Position numbers and translations under genes: made by a program. The notes under the pieces were generated by a model that searched no databases, was not told the origin of the DNA, and was given only the letters and a program-made list of their open reading frames with translations. Shown here piece by piece: positions 31,661 through 40,260 of a DNA stretch of 54,215 nucleotides; position 1 is the first letter of the stretch; each line of letters begins with the position of its first letter. Origin of the DNA: Mycobacterium colombiense (GTDB taxonomy: Bacteria > Actinomycetota > Actinomycetes > Mycobacteriales > Mycobacteriaceae); assembly GCF_003284935.1 (NCBI RefSeq), contig NZ_QMEV01000035.1, positions 1 through 54,215 on the forward strand, given 5' to 3'.

Positions 31661-32428
31661 ATGGCGCATAGCGGTCTTCTGTTTCGCACCAACGCGATCC
31701 AGACTCCCGCGACAGTGGCGCGGCTCATCGTGACTAGACGCGACCCTGACAGCACGTATTGGGCAATAGGCTTCCTCGACAAACTCGTCGACGGCACCTT
31801 CGAGTTCGCGTACTTGCAGACGGCAGTGAAGCATCCGTCGTTCGTGCCCCTGATCGGCTTCAGCGACGTCCGCCGACGCTATCGCCGCGCCCAAATGTTT
31901 TCCGCGTTCGCCGAGCGTGTGATTGGCGCCAAGCGAGCCGACAGGCCACAGTACTTGGCGAGCCTGAACCTGGCTGAAGACGCTGATTCGTGGGAGATCC
32001 TCACCGCCTCGGGCGGATATCGCGAGGGCGACACGATCGAACTCATTGCGCTACCAGAGATTGACCAGGCCGACGGCCGCACCGAGGCGCGGTTCTTGCC
32101 GCACGGCATCCGTTACTGCACTGACGAGGCCAGCCGCGCAATTTCGGCGCTGGCGCGCGACGCCGTGCTGGGACTACAGCGTGAACCCGACAACCCGGTG
32201 AACCCGGCGGCGATCAGAATCACTCACCGCGACCTCCACTTGGGTTACGTACCCGACCCATTGATCGACTACGTCAGCGCCGTGATCTCCGGCGGTCAAA
32301 CGCGTTTGAGCGTCGTGCAGGCAAACCCGCCGGAGACCAACCCACATTTGCGGCTCCTGCTGCGGTTGGACGGAGTGCTCCGCGGACCCTCACCGTTCGA
32401 TGGCCCACAGTGGCGGACCGAGGCCTAA
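31661..32428 (+). CDS. HIRAN domain protein
   Basis: A 255-residue protein. The C-terminal part (about residues 160-240) is a HIRAN domain: VLGLQREPDNPVNPAAIRIT, then LHLGYVPDPLIDYVSAVI. HIRAN domains bind damaged or 3' single-strand DNA ends, usually fused to helicases. The N-terminal 130 residues (VARLIVTRRDPDSTYWAIGFLDKL) look like a partner domain of the 'HIRAN-associated' type, with a FSDVRRRYRRAQMF segment. No helicase is fused here. It could mark a repair or restriction role. It ends 23 bases before the convergent gene at 32451. Confidence 0.72.
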   Translation: MAHSGLLFRTNAIQTPATVARLIVTRRDPDSTYWAIGFLDKLVDGTFEFAYLQTAVKHPSFVPLIGFSDVRRRYRRAQMFSAFAERVIGAKRADRPQYLASLNLAEDADSWEILTASGGYREGDTIELIALPEIDQADGRTEARFLPHGIRYCTDEASRAISALARDAVLGLQREPDNPVNPAAIRITHRDLHLGYVPDPLIDYVSAVISGGQTRLSVVQANPPETNPHLRLLLRLDGVLRGPSPFDGPQWRTEA

Positions 32429-32450
32429 CAGCCGATACGGTCGCGATCGC

Positions 32451-32900
32451 TTAGCCGCGGCGCGCGGCACCCTTGAGTAGGGATTGTCGGGTGGCGGCCT
32501 CGGCGGCGGCACGAGTACGGCGTTGCGCGCGAAGGTCTCGGCTGAAGCGGCGGCGCAGGATACGTCTTTCGCGCCAGCTTTGTTCGCTGCTGATGAGCCG
32601 GTTCATCTGGGTGTCGGTGAGACTCGCGGGGTGGCCGTCGCTGTCGTGGGCGGCGATCACGATGTCGCCGCGCAGCAGCGGTACCTCGTGGGCGGTAAAG
32701 CGGGTGGTGGCCAACAGCAACCCGGTCGCTTGACGGTTGACTCGCAGCCATTGGTGATGGCTGAACCAGAAATCGAGCGTGCCATCAGTACTGGTCAGTA
32801 CTTGCAGTCGGTCGCCGCGGACCAAGTCGGCGATGTCGGCCACACATCGAGGCTCAATCTTGTACAACTCTTCGTTGTGACTGGCCAGAAGCGTAATCAT
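32451..32900 (-). CDS. Hypothetical protein, DUF3846-like
   Basis: A 149-residue protein from ATG 32900 with GGGAAGGGAATC upstream. The N-terminal part, ITLLASHNEELYKIEPRCV then DLVRGDRLQVLTSTDG, is followed by RGDIVIAAHDSDGHPASLTD, which resembles DUF3846-type domains of phage proteins; tentative. The C-terminus is Arg/Ala-rich and basic. It lies 100 bases past the effector at 33000-33818 in the same direction, so it could be its partner or immunity protein. Confidence 0.5.
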   Translation of the reverse strand: MITLLASHNEELYKIEPRCVADIADLVRGDRLQVLTSTDGTLDFWFSHHQWLRVNRQATGLLLATTRFTAHEVPLLRGDIVIAAHDSDGHPASLTDTQMNRLISSEQSWRERRILRRRFSRDLRAQRRTRAAAEAATRQSLLKGAARRG

Positions 32901-32999
32901 GATTCCCTTCCCCGTGATGACTATTCGGCGAACGCACGCGATCACCCGCGCGGCTGCCGCCGTGGCCGTCGCACCCGCGCGGGGTCGGATGGCGCACGC

Positions 33000-33818
33000 C
33001 TATTGCGGTGTGGTCTGCCCGGGCAGCATGCTATGCGGGTTATACGGCTCGGGAACCATATCGCCGTGCCACAGATAGATCCCTGAGCCCGGCAGCCATT
33101 CGTCATACCCATAGGGCGGCAAAGGGTTTGGCGTAACACCCGGCGAATACATCTTGGCGCCAGGGAAATCCGATTGCGGCACCCACACCCCCGACTTCGG
33201 GGTCAGCTCAACGTATTGGATCTCGTTGCCATGTTCGTCATAGAACGGCGCCGGGCCTAATTGATTGGGCGGCAGGACTTTCACCCCGGGGATCTCATCA
33301 GAGCGCACGAAACTGTGCGGCACTTGATCAGGATCTTTGGTCCTGTCGTAGATATCGACCCACGGCGGCGCATCGGCAGTGTTCGGCGGCCCCTTTCCGC
33401 CTTTGCCTGCGATGTAAGGCATGTGGCGTTTGTCGCCGGGCTTCCACGTCTTGGAGTCCAACGGTGTGGCCGGGGAGTCTTTGCCTTGCCCAGTACCGGG
33501 CAGATCGGTGGAGAAGTCCGCTGCCTTGTACCGCTGCGCGTCCTGGCCGTCGACCCGGGTGTAGGTGTCGGCGTGCTCAGTGAGCCGCTGGGCGTAGGTG
33601 TTGAAATCAGCAACCTTAGCCTGCACCGGCCCTTCGGCCTTGGCCAGACCGGCCGCGATCCCGACCGCGGTGGGATAGCCCATCGGTCCGTGGGTGTCGA
33701 TCACCTTCTGCACCTCGTCGGCGGCCTGCGGCGAAATCTGCGCCGCACGGTGCGCCAACTGCGAATAGGCGTCAGCGAAGCGCACCAAATCAGCCGGATT
33801 GGCGTCTAACTCAGCCAC
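33000..33818 (-). CDS. ESX-type secreted effector 2
   Basis: A 272-residue protein from GTG 33818, with GGAGACGTG upstream; a longer frame to 34001 lacks a site and overlaps a pseudogene. The first 90 residues repeat the module found at 8957-9934 and 38844-40040 (NPADLVRFADAYSQLAHRAA, then HGPMGYPTAVGIAAGLAKAEG). It then has a Pro/Gly linker and an unrecognised C-terminal domain with YDEHGNEIQYVELTPKSG and LPGSGIYLWHGDMVPEPYN. No Sec signal. Export presumably by an ESX system encoded elsewhere. Its promoter lies in the 33820-33918 gap. Confidence 0.7.
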   Translation of the reverse strand: MAELDANPADLVRFADAYSQLAHRAAQISPQAADEVQKVIDTHGPMGYPTAVGIAAGLAKAEGPVQAKVADFNTYAQRLTEHADTYTRVDGQDAQRYKAADFSTDLPGTGQGKDSPATPLDSKTWKPGDKRHMPYIAGKGGKGPPNTADAPPWVDIYDRTKDPDQVPHSFVRSDEIPGVKVLPPNQLGPAPFYDEHGNEIQYVELTPKSGVWVPQSDFPGAKMYSPGVTPNPLPPYGYDEWLPGSGIYLWHGDMVPEPYNPHSMLPGQTTPQ

Positions 33819-33918
33819 ACCACGTCTCCTACCTGGATCAATCCAACAACTAGCCCCGATTCTCCCCGATAACTGTGACACCAGGCGACACTTGCGCGCC
33901 GATTGCAGCGTCCTTTTC

Positions 33919-34207
33919 TCAAGCCCGCCAGTCCACAGCGACAGCCAGCGCCGCGCACACCGCCCGCATCGGCTCCTCAGCCAGTCGCCCCAGGCGGGCA
34001 TGCAGCGCGACGACGGGAACGCCGTCGACCAAATCCAGGTTCACCGCCCCGGGACGGGACACGGGCTCATCCTCGGGCTGCAACACCACTTCGCTGGCAC
34101 AGCCCGCGCACCGCCGTCGTGCACGGCGCTACCAAGTGCCCGCTGCAACCGTGCGATGGCCGCATCACGCGAGAGCACTGGTAGTACCCGACCGGCGCGC
34201 GGCGCGC
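33919..34207 (-). pseudogene. Decayed mazF toxin gene
   Basis: Three frames read as a MazF protein closely related to that at 34558-34881. [22 protein letters not shown] is in one frame, LVAPCTTAVRGL in another, and EVVLQPEDEPVSRPGAVNLD, then VPVVALHARLGRLAEEPM, in a third, ending at 33919. At least two frameshifts separate them, and the N-terminus is missing. It is a remnant of a second mazEF copy, probably made by duplication of the intact pair. Its antitoxin is absent. Confidence 0.75.
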
Positions 34208-34235
34208 TGCCCTCGGCCGGTACGGTTCAGCCACG

Positions 34236-34556
34236 ATGACCAAAGCACGCCGCTCTCCCTGGCTCGACGACCGCGCCGCAATGCTGGTCTCCCTGCTCGC
34301 CGACCGGCACGGACTCACCGTCAGCGAGGACACCGCCCGCCAGGACATCTCTGACGACCTCGACCACGTCGCCCGCCTCGCGCGCATCGGCCGCCAGGCC
34401 GCCAAGGTCTACATCACCGACGAGACGATCAGCAAGATGGCTGACCGCATCGCCGCCGCCGTCGCCGAACACCAGACCGCCACCGCAGCCGGGGGCGTCG
34501 AGCATCAGCACGTCGACGTCGTCGATCTCGACACCGAACGCCGCCGGCGCCGCTGA
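34236..34556 (+). CDS. Hypothetical protein between two mazF loci
   Basis: A 106-residue protein, MTKARRSPWLDDRAAMLVSL then EDTARQDISDDLDHVARL, with an acidic helical middle (DETISKMADRIAAAVAEHQ) and a basic end. No family recognised. It points toward the intact mazF with one base between the two stop codons, and away from the mazF remnant. Placement suggests a passenger gene in the duplicated toxin region. Confidence 0.55.
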   Translation: MTKARRSPWLDDRAAMLVSLLADRHGLTVSEDTARQDISDDLDHVARLARIGRQAAKVYITDETISKMADRIAAAVAEHQTATAAGGVEHQHVDVVDLDTERRRRR

Positions 34557-34557
34557 C

Positions 34558-34881
34558 TTATCGGCCGCCCACCGCCACCACCAACGCGGCGCACACCGCC
34601 GCCATCCTCGAATCCGCCAGCCGACCCAGCCGCGTCCCCAGGGCCGCCACCGGCACACTTTCCACCAAATCCAGATTCACCGCCGCACGCTGAGGCACCG
34701 GATCGTCACTCGGGTCGAGCACCACCTCGCTGGCCAGCCCCCGCACCGTCGTCGTACATGGCGCCACGAGCACGCGCCGCAACTTCGGAATCGCCGCATC
34801 ACGGGACAGCACCACCACTGGCCGCGCGCCCGAGCCGGGGATCTCGCACCACCACAGCTCACCGTGCGCCGGCAAGGTCAT
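34558..34881 (-). CDS. MazF family endoribonuclease toxin
   Basis: A 107-residue toxin from ATG 34881, chosen because it overlaps the antitoxin stop (34878-34881). MazF/PemK signatures are visible: [20 protein letters not shown] near the start, [17 protein letters not shown] in the middle, and [20 protein letters not shown]. MazF cuts single-stranded RNA at short sequences and stops growth when not bound by its antitoxin. It is coupled to the antitoxin gene at 34878-35120. Confidence 0.88.
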   Translation of the reverse strand: MTLPAHGELWWCEIPGSGARPVVVLSRDAAIPKLRRVLVAPCTTTVRGLASEVVLDPSDDPVPQRAAVNLDLVESVPVAALGTRLGRLADSRMAAVCAALVVAVGGR

Positions 34882-35120
34882 CGTCGACCCGCAGACCGGC
34901 GCCAGTCGGCGACCTCGCCCCACTGGTCGGGCTCATCGGCCGGGTGCTCGTCGTAGGCGGCGTAGCTCGCGTCGACCTCGGCGGCCCGGTTGGCGGCCAG
35001 GAGCGCGCCCAGGGCCTCGTCGAATAAGGCGTGGTCCTTGGCGCCGGCCCGCAGAGTGCGCGCGCTGGCGAGCAGATCGGCGTCGACCGTTGTGCTCACC
35101 CTGGTGCGATTGCGGGGCAT
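34878..35120 (-). CDS. MazE-type antitoxin (ribbon-helix-helix)
   Basis: An 80-residue protein. The N-terminal [17 protein letters not shown] is a ribbon-helix-helix DNA-binding segment, and the acidic C-terminus ([17 protein letters not shown]) is where such antitoxins wrap the toxin. ATGA overlap with the mazF start is typical of toxin-antitoxin operons, which are autoregulated by the complex. Such pairs stabilise plasmids by killing cells that lose them. Confidence 0.85.
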   Translation of the reverse strand: MPRNRTRVSTTVDADLLASARTLRAGAKDHALFDEALGALLAANRAAEVDASYAAYDEHPADEPDQWGEVADWRRSAGRR

Positions 35121-35166
35121 GGCATAAGTGTGGCACGCACGCGGGACACCAGGCAGGAGTCCGCGC

Positions 35167-35364
35167 TCACCGCGACGGCCGCCCGAAGGCCTCGCGCAGC
35201 AGGCTCAGCGCCACACCGGTAGCGGTGAGGGCCTGGCCGACGTCGTTGGTGCAATACCCGTAGCCGATGCCGACGGCCACGGCCACAGCCGCGCGGGTGA
35301 TCGCGCCCACCCGGCCAGGCCGTTCGGATGTCGGTTCGGGGGTGGTGTCCTGGTGCTCGGTCAT
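35167..35364 (-). CDS. Small membrane protein
   Basis: A 65-residue protein with an N-terminal polar part and two hydrophobic segments ([16 protein letters not shown] and [15 protein letters not shown]). GGAAGGA lies ten bases before the ATG. The form resembles the protein at 938-1138. It is upstream of mazEF in the same direction but separated by 46 bases. Function unknown. Confidence 0.55.
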   Translation of the reverse strand: MTEHQDTTPEPTSERPGRVGAITRAAVAVAVGIGYGYCTNDVGQALTATGVALSLLREAFGRPSR

Positions 35365-35447
35365 CGGCGGTGTGGTCCTTCCATGAGATCAACGGTGGCC
35401 CTTCTTAGGCACCTACCTACGAAGTACCGACCAGATCCACCGTTTCC

Positions 35448-35472
35448 GTCGGAACGATGCCGACGAATTTTT
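35448..35472 (+). terminator. Terminator-like hairpin with T run
   Basis: GTCGG (35448-35452) pairs with CCGAC (35460-35464), followed within a few bases by TTTTT on the plus strand. No plus-strand gene is visible to its left, so it might end an undetected small RNA or be chance. The surrounding 230-base gap (35365-35593) shows nothing else. Confidence 0.3.
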
Positions 35473-35593
35473 AGTCGGAATCCACCCGCTCAGACGCCAG
35501 GTGTGGCCTACCCACACCGGAGCCAGCGTCTTCTGGATAGGCGTCGCAGATCCTCCAGCGCCGCGCCCAGGCCCTCGATGAGCGGAAGGGGTA

Positions 35594-35776
35594 TCAGCGC
35601 GTCGGCGGCTGCGGCTTTGCGAGATAGGCCTGCGCGGCGGCCGATCGTTGGTGGCCGGCCGGAACGACCCGCCCCTCCAACTTGGCCGACGCCTTCACAG
35701 CGCGCATCGCAGAGCGTTTCACCGCAGCCTTCGACACCACGACCTTCTTCGGCGTTCTACGTTCCACGGGGCACAC
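35594..35776 (-). CDS. Small basic protein
   Basis: About 60 residues from GTG 35776 (a GTG at 35767 is also possible). Very basic: RRTPKKVVVSKAAVKRS then AMRAVKASAKLEGRVVPAGH, ending AAAQAYLAKPQPPTR. Third positions are GC-rich. It may bind nucleic acid. It lies 58 bases past the stop of the gene at 35835, in the same direction. Confidence 0.4.
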   Translation of the reverse strand: MCPVERRTPKKVVVSKAAVKRSAMRAVKASAKLEGRVVPAGHQRSAAAQAYLAKPQPPTR

Positions 35777-35834
35777 CTCGTTGACCACTCGACCAGCGTC
35801 GATGCTACCGGCCCGTCGTCGGCCGCCGCGGCAC

Positions 35835-36806
35835 TCAGGACGCATTCAGCGGCACGGCGTGCAGGCGCAGGTACTCCATCAGTGCTGGTTCGGGCCACCC
35901 GGAGACCCGATAGCGCCGCGGGAACACCGCCGATGTCGGCGCGATCCCGACCACGTCGACGACCACCGAGAACGGCACCACGAACTGCTCGTGGTTGTTG
36001 TCGATGAACACGATGTAGTCGACCTCGGGTAAGTCGTAGGTCACCCCTTCACCCCACACGGTGGCCGAGGCCAGACCGTGCCCGGTTTCGATGACTTGTG
36101 CGGCCGCCACATACACCGCGACCAGGTCATCCTCGTAGGCCTGCTTCAAGAACTCGGTCTGTTCCTCGTATTGGCGAAACGCCGCGCACGTGCGCGCCCG
36201 CACTGCCAACCGTCTTAACGGATGCGGACCGGCCTTGTCGAAGGGCACCAGCCGCCCGCCGTGGACGGTGAATCCCTCTGGCGAGACCGGTCTTTCGGCC
36301 TCGCAATACATCTTCTCGGCGACCTCGAAGAACTTCGCCCCCTCATCAGGGTCGTCGCTGCCGATGATCAAGACGTCTTCGCTGGGCACAAACGCCACCG
36401 GGCGCGGCCCCTCCGGCCGGCCGAACCCTGCCAGCCACCCGGGCGTCAGAATCGCCGAGCTGATGTAGGTCGCCTGCTCGACGTCGTAGAACGCCGGCGC
36501 CTCGGTGCACGACACCTCGGTGCTCACCGGGTGAAGCGCTGCAACATTGTCTCGGCCGGCGGCGAACGCCTCCCGCCAACTCACACCCCACTGCTTGGTG
36601 TTCGCGACGGTGACGATGAGGCGCGCCTGCGGGAAATCCAGCGCCACCAACTCATGTGCGAACGCCGACACCGGCTGCCGCCACGCGACCGCCTCACCGG
36701 ATCTGCGCAAGCTGGCGTAGGTGGACGGTCGCAAGATGGACCGCAACAACGGCCTGGCTTCCTCCCAGGTTTGCGGCGGCTCAGGCAGCATCAGTGTCGT
36801 CCCCAA
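35835..36806 (-). CDS. Hypothetical protein, last gene of the protease-effector cassette
   Basis: A 323-residue protein. Alpha/beta in pattern, with LMLPEPPQTWEEARPLLRSI then AHELVALDFPQARLIVTVAN near the start and VDYIVFIDNNHEQFVVPF near the end. Resembles neither a protease nor a known immunity fold to my eye. It overlaps the gene at 36791 by 16 bases. Together with 36791-38320 and 38317-38847 it follows the C2-protease effector in one leftward unit, so it could supply immunity or secretion help. Confidence 0.6.
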   Translation of the reverse strand: MGTTLMLPEPPQTWEEARPLLRSILRPSTYASLRRSGEAVAWRQPVSAFAHELVALDFPQARLIVTVANTKQWGVSWREAFAAGRDNVAALHPVSTEVSCTEAPAFYDVEQATYISSAILTPGWLAGFGRPEGPRPVAFVPSEDVLIIGSDDPDEGAKFFEVAEKMYCEAERPVSPEGFTVHGGRLVPFDKAGPHPLRRLAVRARTCAAFRQYEEQTEFLKQAYEDDLVAVYVAAAQVIETGHGLASATVWGEGVTYDLPEVDYIVFIDNNHEQFVVPFSVVVDVVGIAPTSAVFPRRYRVSGWPEPALMEYLRLHAVPLNAS

Positions 36807-38320
36807 TTCTCGATCGCCAGGACCGGGTCGCCCGGTCTGATCACCAACGGCGGCTTCGTGCCAGCGACCAGCTGCGCCAACGGCGAGGTGGGACTGTAGG
36901 GCACCTCGTAGCGTGTGATGTCGCCGCTGGCGTCCAGAATCAAGTTCGTCAGGATCTGCACCAACGTCTGCTTGCCTGCTCTGCCGCCGCTAGGCCCGGC
37001 GTCTGTCACTCCGAAACCTGTTGCGGGCAAAGGCCACACCGCGCCCCGTGAGTCGCGGAACATACCGCCGTCGCGCTCGTAGAACAATTCGGTCAGTTGG
37101 CCAGTCGCCGGGACCGATCGCCCCACCGTCGAGTAGATGGTGTCCCGGCTCGCCACGACCCAGCAGTGGGGATTGAACGGGTCCCGGTAGGTCATCATGT
37201 CCGCCGCGGCGGCGCGGTTGGCCCGCGCCCGCCAGAACCCGAGCTCGCGGCCATCAGCAGGCTCGAGGCGGGTGATCCATTCCTGTGCCAACGGATTGGA
37301 AGCGATGGGGATCGCAAGAACATCGGAGATCGGGCTATGACCCACAAGCAGCTTGAGCATGTCCTCGGCGATCGCGGGATCGTCGCAGACTTGGTGCAGC
37401 AGCACCGCCACCTCCGCCTTGGTGATCTGCACTGCCGGGCGGCTGAGGTCGACATCGGCTACCGCGGCATGCAGCAGACCGGGCCGGGCGGGTATCTGCT
37501 GGCGATCCTGATCACCGATGCATCCCGATGCCGCGTCCCGGTTGAGGTACTCGATCGCACGGCCCACCAGAGAGCTCACGTATTCCGTCGTGTCCGTGGT
37601 GACAAGAGCTGCCAGCCGTCGCGGATCCGGGCCATCCCCCACCCGGGCTCGGATGCGCTGCACCGGGGCACCCGGCTGCCAGGCCGCGATCGCGTCGACA
37701 TTCCGCAACGCCGGCGGCCACCACGGAAGGTCGACCCGTAGGAGCCCGGCCACCTCGAACCAGCCGCAGGTGGCCACGCGATGATGGCGGTCTGCCACGG
37801 CGACGTAGGGCGCTGAACCGCCGTCGTTGGCCCTGTGGGTCGATATTTCCGGTAGGCAGACCGCCGTGGCCCACGGCAGGCGCGCCAACAACGGTGCGGC
37901 GAGCGGATAGAGCTCGTTTTCGTGCTGCTCGTGTCCGGCATAGGCCACCGCGATCGGGCCCCGTCCATCGCCGGGCTGCCACGCGTGCACGGCCATCCCG
38001 TCGACAACCTGACCGAACAGGAACGCGGCCGGGGCCAGTGCCGCGGTGAACGGATACAGCCGAGGGACCCGGTCCCGCAGTTCTGGTTGGTGCAGCAGAA
38101 TGTAGTTGTAAATCGTTGCGTGCGACCACCGTTGAGCAGCGCCAGGCTCACGCTGCGGGCTCGGCAGCCGAGGTGCGCGCCGCGGCAAGTCTGCGGGGTC
38201 ACCGATATCGAGTAGCTCGGCGACGTCGCCGGCAGACAGCTCCGGCTGTGACCACCGGGTGCCCATCATGCGAAGCCAGTAGGCGTCGTCCTGGTCAATC
38301 CGATCTTGGTCGATGCTCAT
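36791..38320 (-). CDS. Hypothetical protein, part of the protease-effector cassette
   Basis: A 509-residue soluble protein. An N-terminal part SQPELSAGDVAELLDIGDPADL is followed by HATIYNYILLHQPELRDRVPRL, a segment resembling the N-terminal region of plasmid ParB-like or DNA-binding proteins but not clearly one. Later: FGQVVDGMAVHAWQPGDGRG, ATAVCLPEISTHRAND and QITKAEVAVLLHQVCDDP. No family recognised. It starts with an ATGA overlap (38317-38320) after the membrane-anchored protein and is followed by the overlapping gene at 35835. Likely works with the effector unit. Confidence 0.6.
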   Translation of the reverse strand: MSIDQDRIDQDDAYWLRMMGTRWSQPELSAGDVAELLDIGDPADLPRRAPRLPSPQREPGAAQRWSHATIYNYILLHQPELRDRVPRLYPFTAALAPAAFLFGQVVDGMAVHAWQPGDGRGPIAVAYAGHEQHENELYPLAAPLLARLPWATAVCLPEISTHRANDGGSAPYVAVADRHHRVATCGWFEVAGLLRVDLPWWPPALRNVDAIAAWQPGAPVQRIRARVGDGPDPRRLAALVTTDTTEYVSSLVGRAIEYLNRDAASGCIGDQDRQQIPARPGLLHAAVADVDLSRPAVQITKAEVAVLLHQVCDDPAIAEDMLKLLVGHSPISDVLAIPIASNPLAQEWITRLEPADGRELGFWRARANRAAAADMMTYRDPFNPHCWVVASRDTIYSTVGRSVPATGQLTELFYERDGGMFRDSRGAVWPLPATGFGVTDAGPSGGRAGKQTLVQILTNLILDASGDITRYEVPYSPTSPLAQLVAGTKPPLVIRPGDPVLAIENWGRH

Positions 38321-38847
38321 GCGCGCTCCGGTGTGAGGTCGAAGTAGGCGTAGACGTGGACTTGGTCGCCGGCCGCTGCGGGCTGCAGGGCGTCTTGAGA
38401 GCCGACGGCCAGGATCTGGGTGGGGTTAAACCACCGCTGTAACCGGTTGGTGCGCGACCACACCACGAATGCAAGGTCCTCACCATTCGGCCTGGTTTGC
38501 CCCGCGTTGTGAACCCGCAAGCTCGTTGCGGACAGGTAGCCGCCAACGCTGTTACGCACTGCGTCCCAGATGAAGTCGCCCTTGCTCGCCAGAAACCGTT
38601 CCGCGGTCGGCCGGTAGCCGGGCTCAACACCGGCGGCGAATTGACGCAACGCCGCTTCGGCACGGGCACGCTCAGGCCCGGGCACGGCATCGAGCGGGTA
38701 GGCGGAGCCGACGAACGGATACTCGGGCAGGCTGGCCAGCGAGGACGGCTTGTGCGCGAACACATACTGCGCCCCGATATACGCTGCGGCCGCGATGATG
38801 ACCAATGTGGTTGCCGCCAAAGCCCATAGCTTTGTTGAACGGTTCAT
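38317..38847 (-). CDS. Single-pass membrane or secreted protein, possible immunity factor
   Basis: A 176-residue protein with an N-terminal membrane helix (about residues 8-30, LWALAATTLVIIAAAAYIGAQ) and an extracytoplasmic domain that contains PEYPFVGSAYPLDAVPGPER and VVWSRTNRLQRWFNPTQIL. It overlaps the protease-effector stop by ATGA (38844-38847). A cell-surface-anchored protein coupled to a secreted protease is the layout expected of an immunity protein or inhibitor, but no inhibitor family is recognised. Confidence 0.6.
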   Translation of the reverse strand: MNRSTKLWALAATTLVIIAAAAYIGAQYVFAHKPSSLASLPEYPFVGSAYPLDAVPGPERARAEAALRQFAAGVEPGYRPTAERFLASKGDFIWDAVRNSVGGYLSATSLRVHNAGQTRPNGEDLAFVVWSRTNRLQRWFNPTQILAVGSQDALQPAAAGDQVHVYAYFDLTPERA

Positions 38848-40040
38848 TTCCCCAGTTCTCCAATGTTGACATTGAACGTTGGATGGGTTCCTAGCCCGCC
38901 GAACTTGCCGGTCGGTCCGGAGCCGATGACATCGCCAAGCCGAACCTGAATCAGAGGGTTCCCCGGATCGTTGGGGTTGCCTCCCCAGGGGTTACGCAGC
39001 GTCAGCTGGGCGTCGCTGCCGCTGCCGCTGATGCCTTCGACGATGTAGACGTGAGTGTTCAGCAGTGGTCCACCGGTGGGGGTGGTCGAGATCGTCACCG
39101 GTTGATGGCTGGCCAGCGCCCCCGAGATCGACTGATCGATGTGCTGATTGGTCCACCACACCTCCCGCGGGTCGATACTCACCCCGCGGTTACCGGTCAA
39201 CGCCTGCAACGCATCTGGGGCTGAGCCGCCGCGCCCGATCCCGTAATCGAGTGCATGTCCGAGGTCATCGCCAGGGCATTGCATTTTCGCGTACGCCGAC
39301 TCCATCACGCTGGGCCACAACGGCGCATTGGGCTGCCCGTTATCCAACCAACTGGCTCCGTGATGGTCGATATCGGTCTGGATGTCGTCTTGGGTGACCG
39401 TAATGTGTTGCCACGCATGGCCGTTCCACAACGTCACATCAAAGGAGTTGTTGTCCTCGTCGAAATGGACCCGGTCTTTGATCCACTGAGGGTTGGCCTC
39501 CGCGATCGCCCCGATCGTGGCGTCAAAGTAGCAGTCACCAACGCTGTCCTGCTTGATGTCGGCCGCCGAGGGCGCGTGAGGGAACAGATCTTTATCGGTC
39601 CAGCGCCGGTGAAACTCGATGCCACCACCGGTGTCCAGGGGAACCGGTCCTCCGTCGATGCCGGGCCCGCGCTCTCCGAAGCCCGCTTCATGGACATCGC
39701 CGGTGTGTCCGTTGGGTGGAGGGTTGCTGGGATCGAAGTCAAGACCGTCGAGTTTCGCGGTCCCGCTGCCGTCGGCGGTGGTGTAGGTGGCGGCGTGTTC
39801 AGTCAACCGCTGCGCATACGCGTCGAAGTCGTCGACCTTCGCCTGCAGCGGACCTTCCGCCTTCGCGAGTCCCGCAGCGATCCCGACCGCGGTGGGATAA
39901 CCCATCAGGCCGTGGGTGTCGGCGATGCGCTGCACCTCCTGGGCTGCCTGCGGGGAAATCTGTGCCGCACGCGTGGCCAGCTCGGAATAGGCGTCGGCGA
40001 ACCGCAACAGGTCAGCTGGGTTGGCATCGAGTGCACCCAC
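38844..40040 (-). CDS. ESX-type effector 3 with calpain-like (C2) protease domain
   Basis: A 398-residue protein from GTG 40040, with AGGAGGA upstream. Residues 1-90 are the same secretion module as the proteins at 8957-9934 and 33000-33818. Residues about 145-370 resemble calpain-type cysteine proteases. QDSVGDCYFDATIGAIAE carries the nucleophile Cys170 (GDC-aromatic-F), LWPSVMESAYAKM matches the calpain helix, NTHVYIVEGI holds His330, and TLRNPWGG holds Asn350. Catalytic Cys, His and Asn are all present with the right spacing. It is therefore likely an active secreted protease. A linker of about 50 Gly/Pro-rich residues joins the domains. The following genes at 38317-35835 may be immunity proteins. 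Targets unknown. Confidence 0.82.
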   Translation of the reverse strand: MGALDANPADLLRFADAYSELATRAAQISPQAAQEVQRIADTHGLMGYPTAVGIAAGLAKAEGPLQAKVDDFDAYAQRLTEHAATYTTADGSGTAKLDGLDFDPSNPPPNGHTGDVHEAGFGERGPGIDGGPVPLDTGGGIEFHRRWTDKDLFPHAPSAADIKQDSVGDCYFDATIGAIAEANPQWIKDRVHFDEDNNSFDVTLWNGHAWQHITVTQDDIQTDIDHHGASWLDNGQPNAPLWPSVMESAYAKMQCPGDDLGHALDYGIGRGGSAPDALQALTGNRGVSIDPREVWWTNQHIDQSISGALASHQPVTISTTPTGGPLLNTHVYIVEGISGSGSDAQLTLRNPWGGNPNDPGNPLIQVRLGDVIGSGPTGKFGGLGTHPTFNVNIGELGK

Positions 40041-40260
40041 GACCCCGTCCTCCTACCTGTTGTTTCGACTGCCGTTGATTGTCGCCGACGACAGCGACAT
40101 CGCGCGCTGAACGGCTGCGCCGGTCCGGCTCGGCGCTGGCGGAGACCCCGCCACTACAGATCGCCGCGCGACTCCCCCGAGTTCTCGCAGAAATGAAGTC
40201 TTCCCCGGTTATGACCCGGGGGCCGGCGAAGCAGTTATGCCGCCCACCATCGATTGACTC

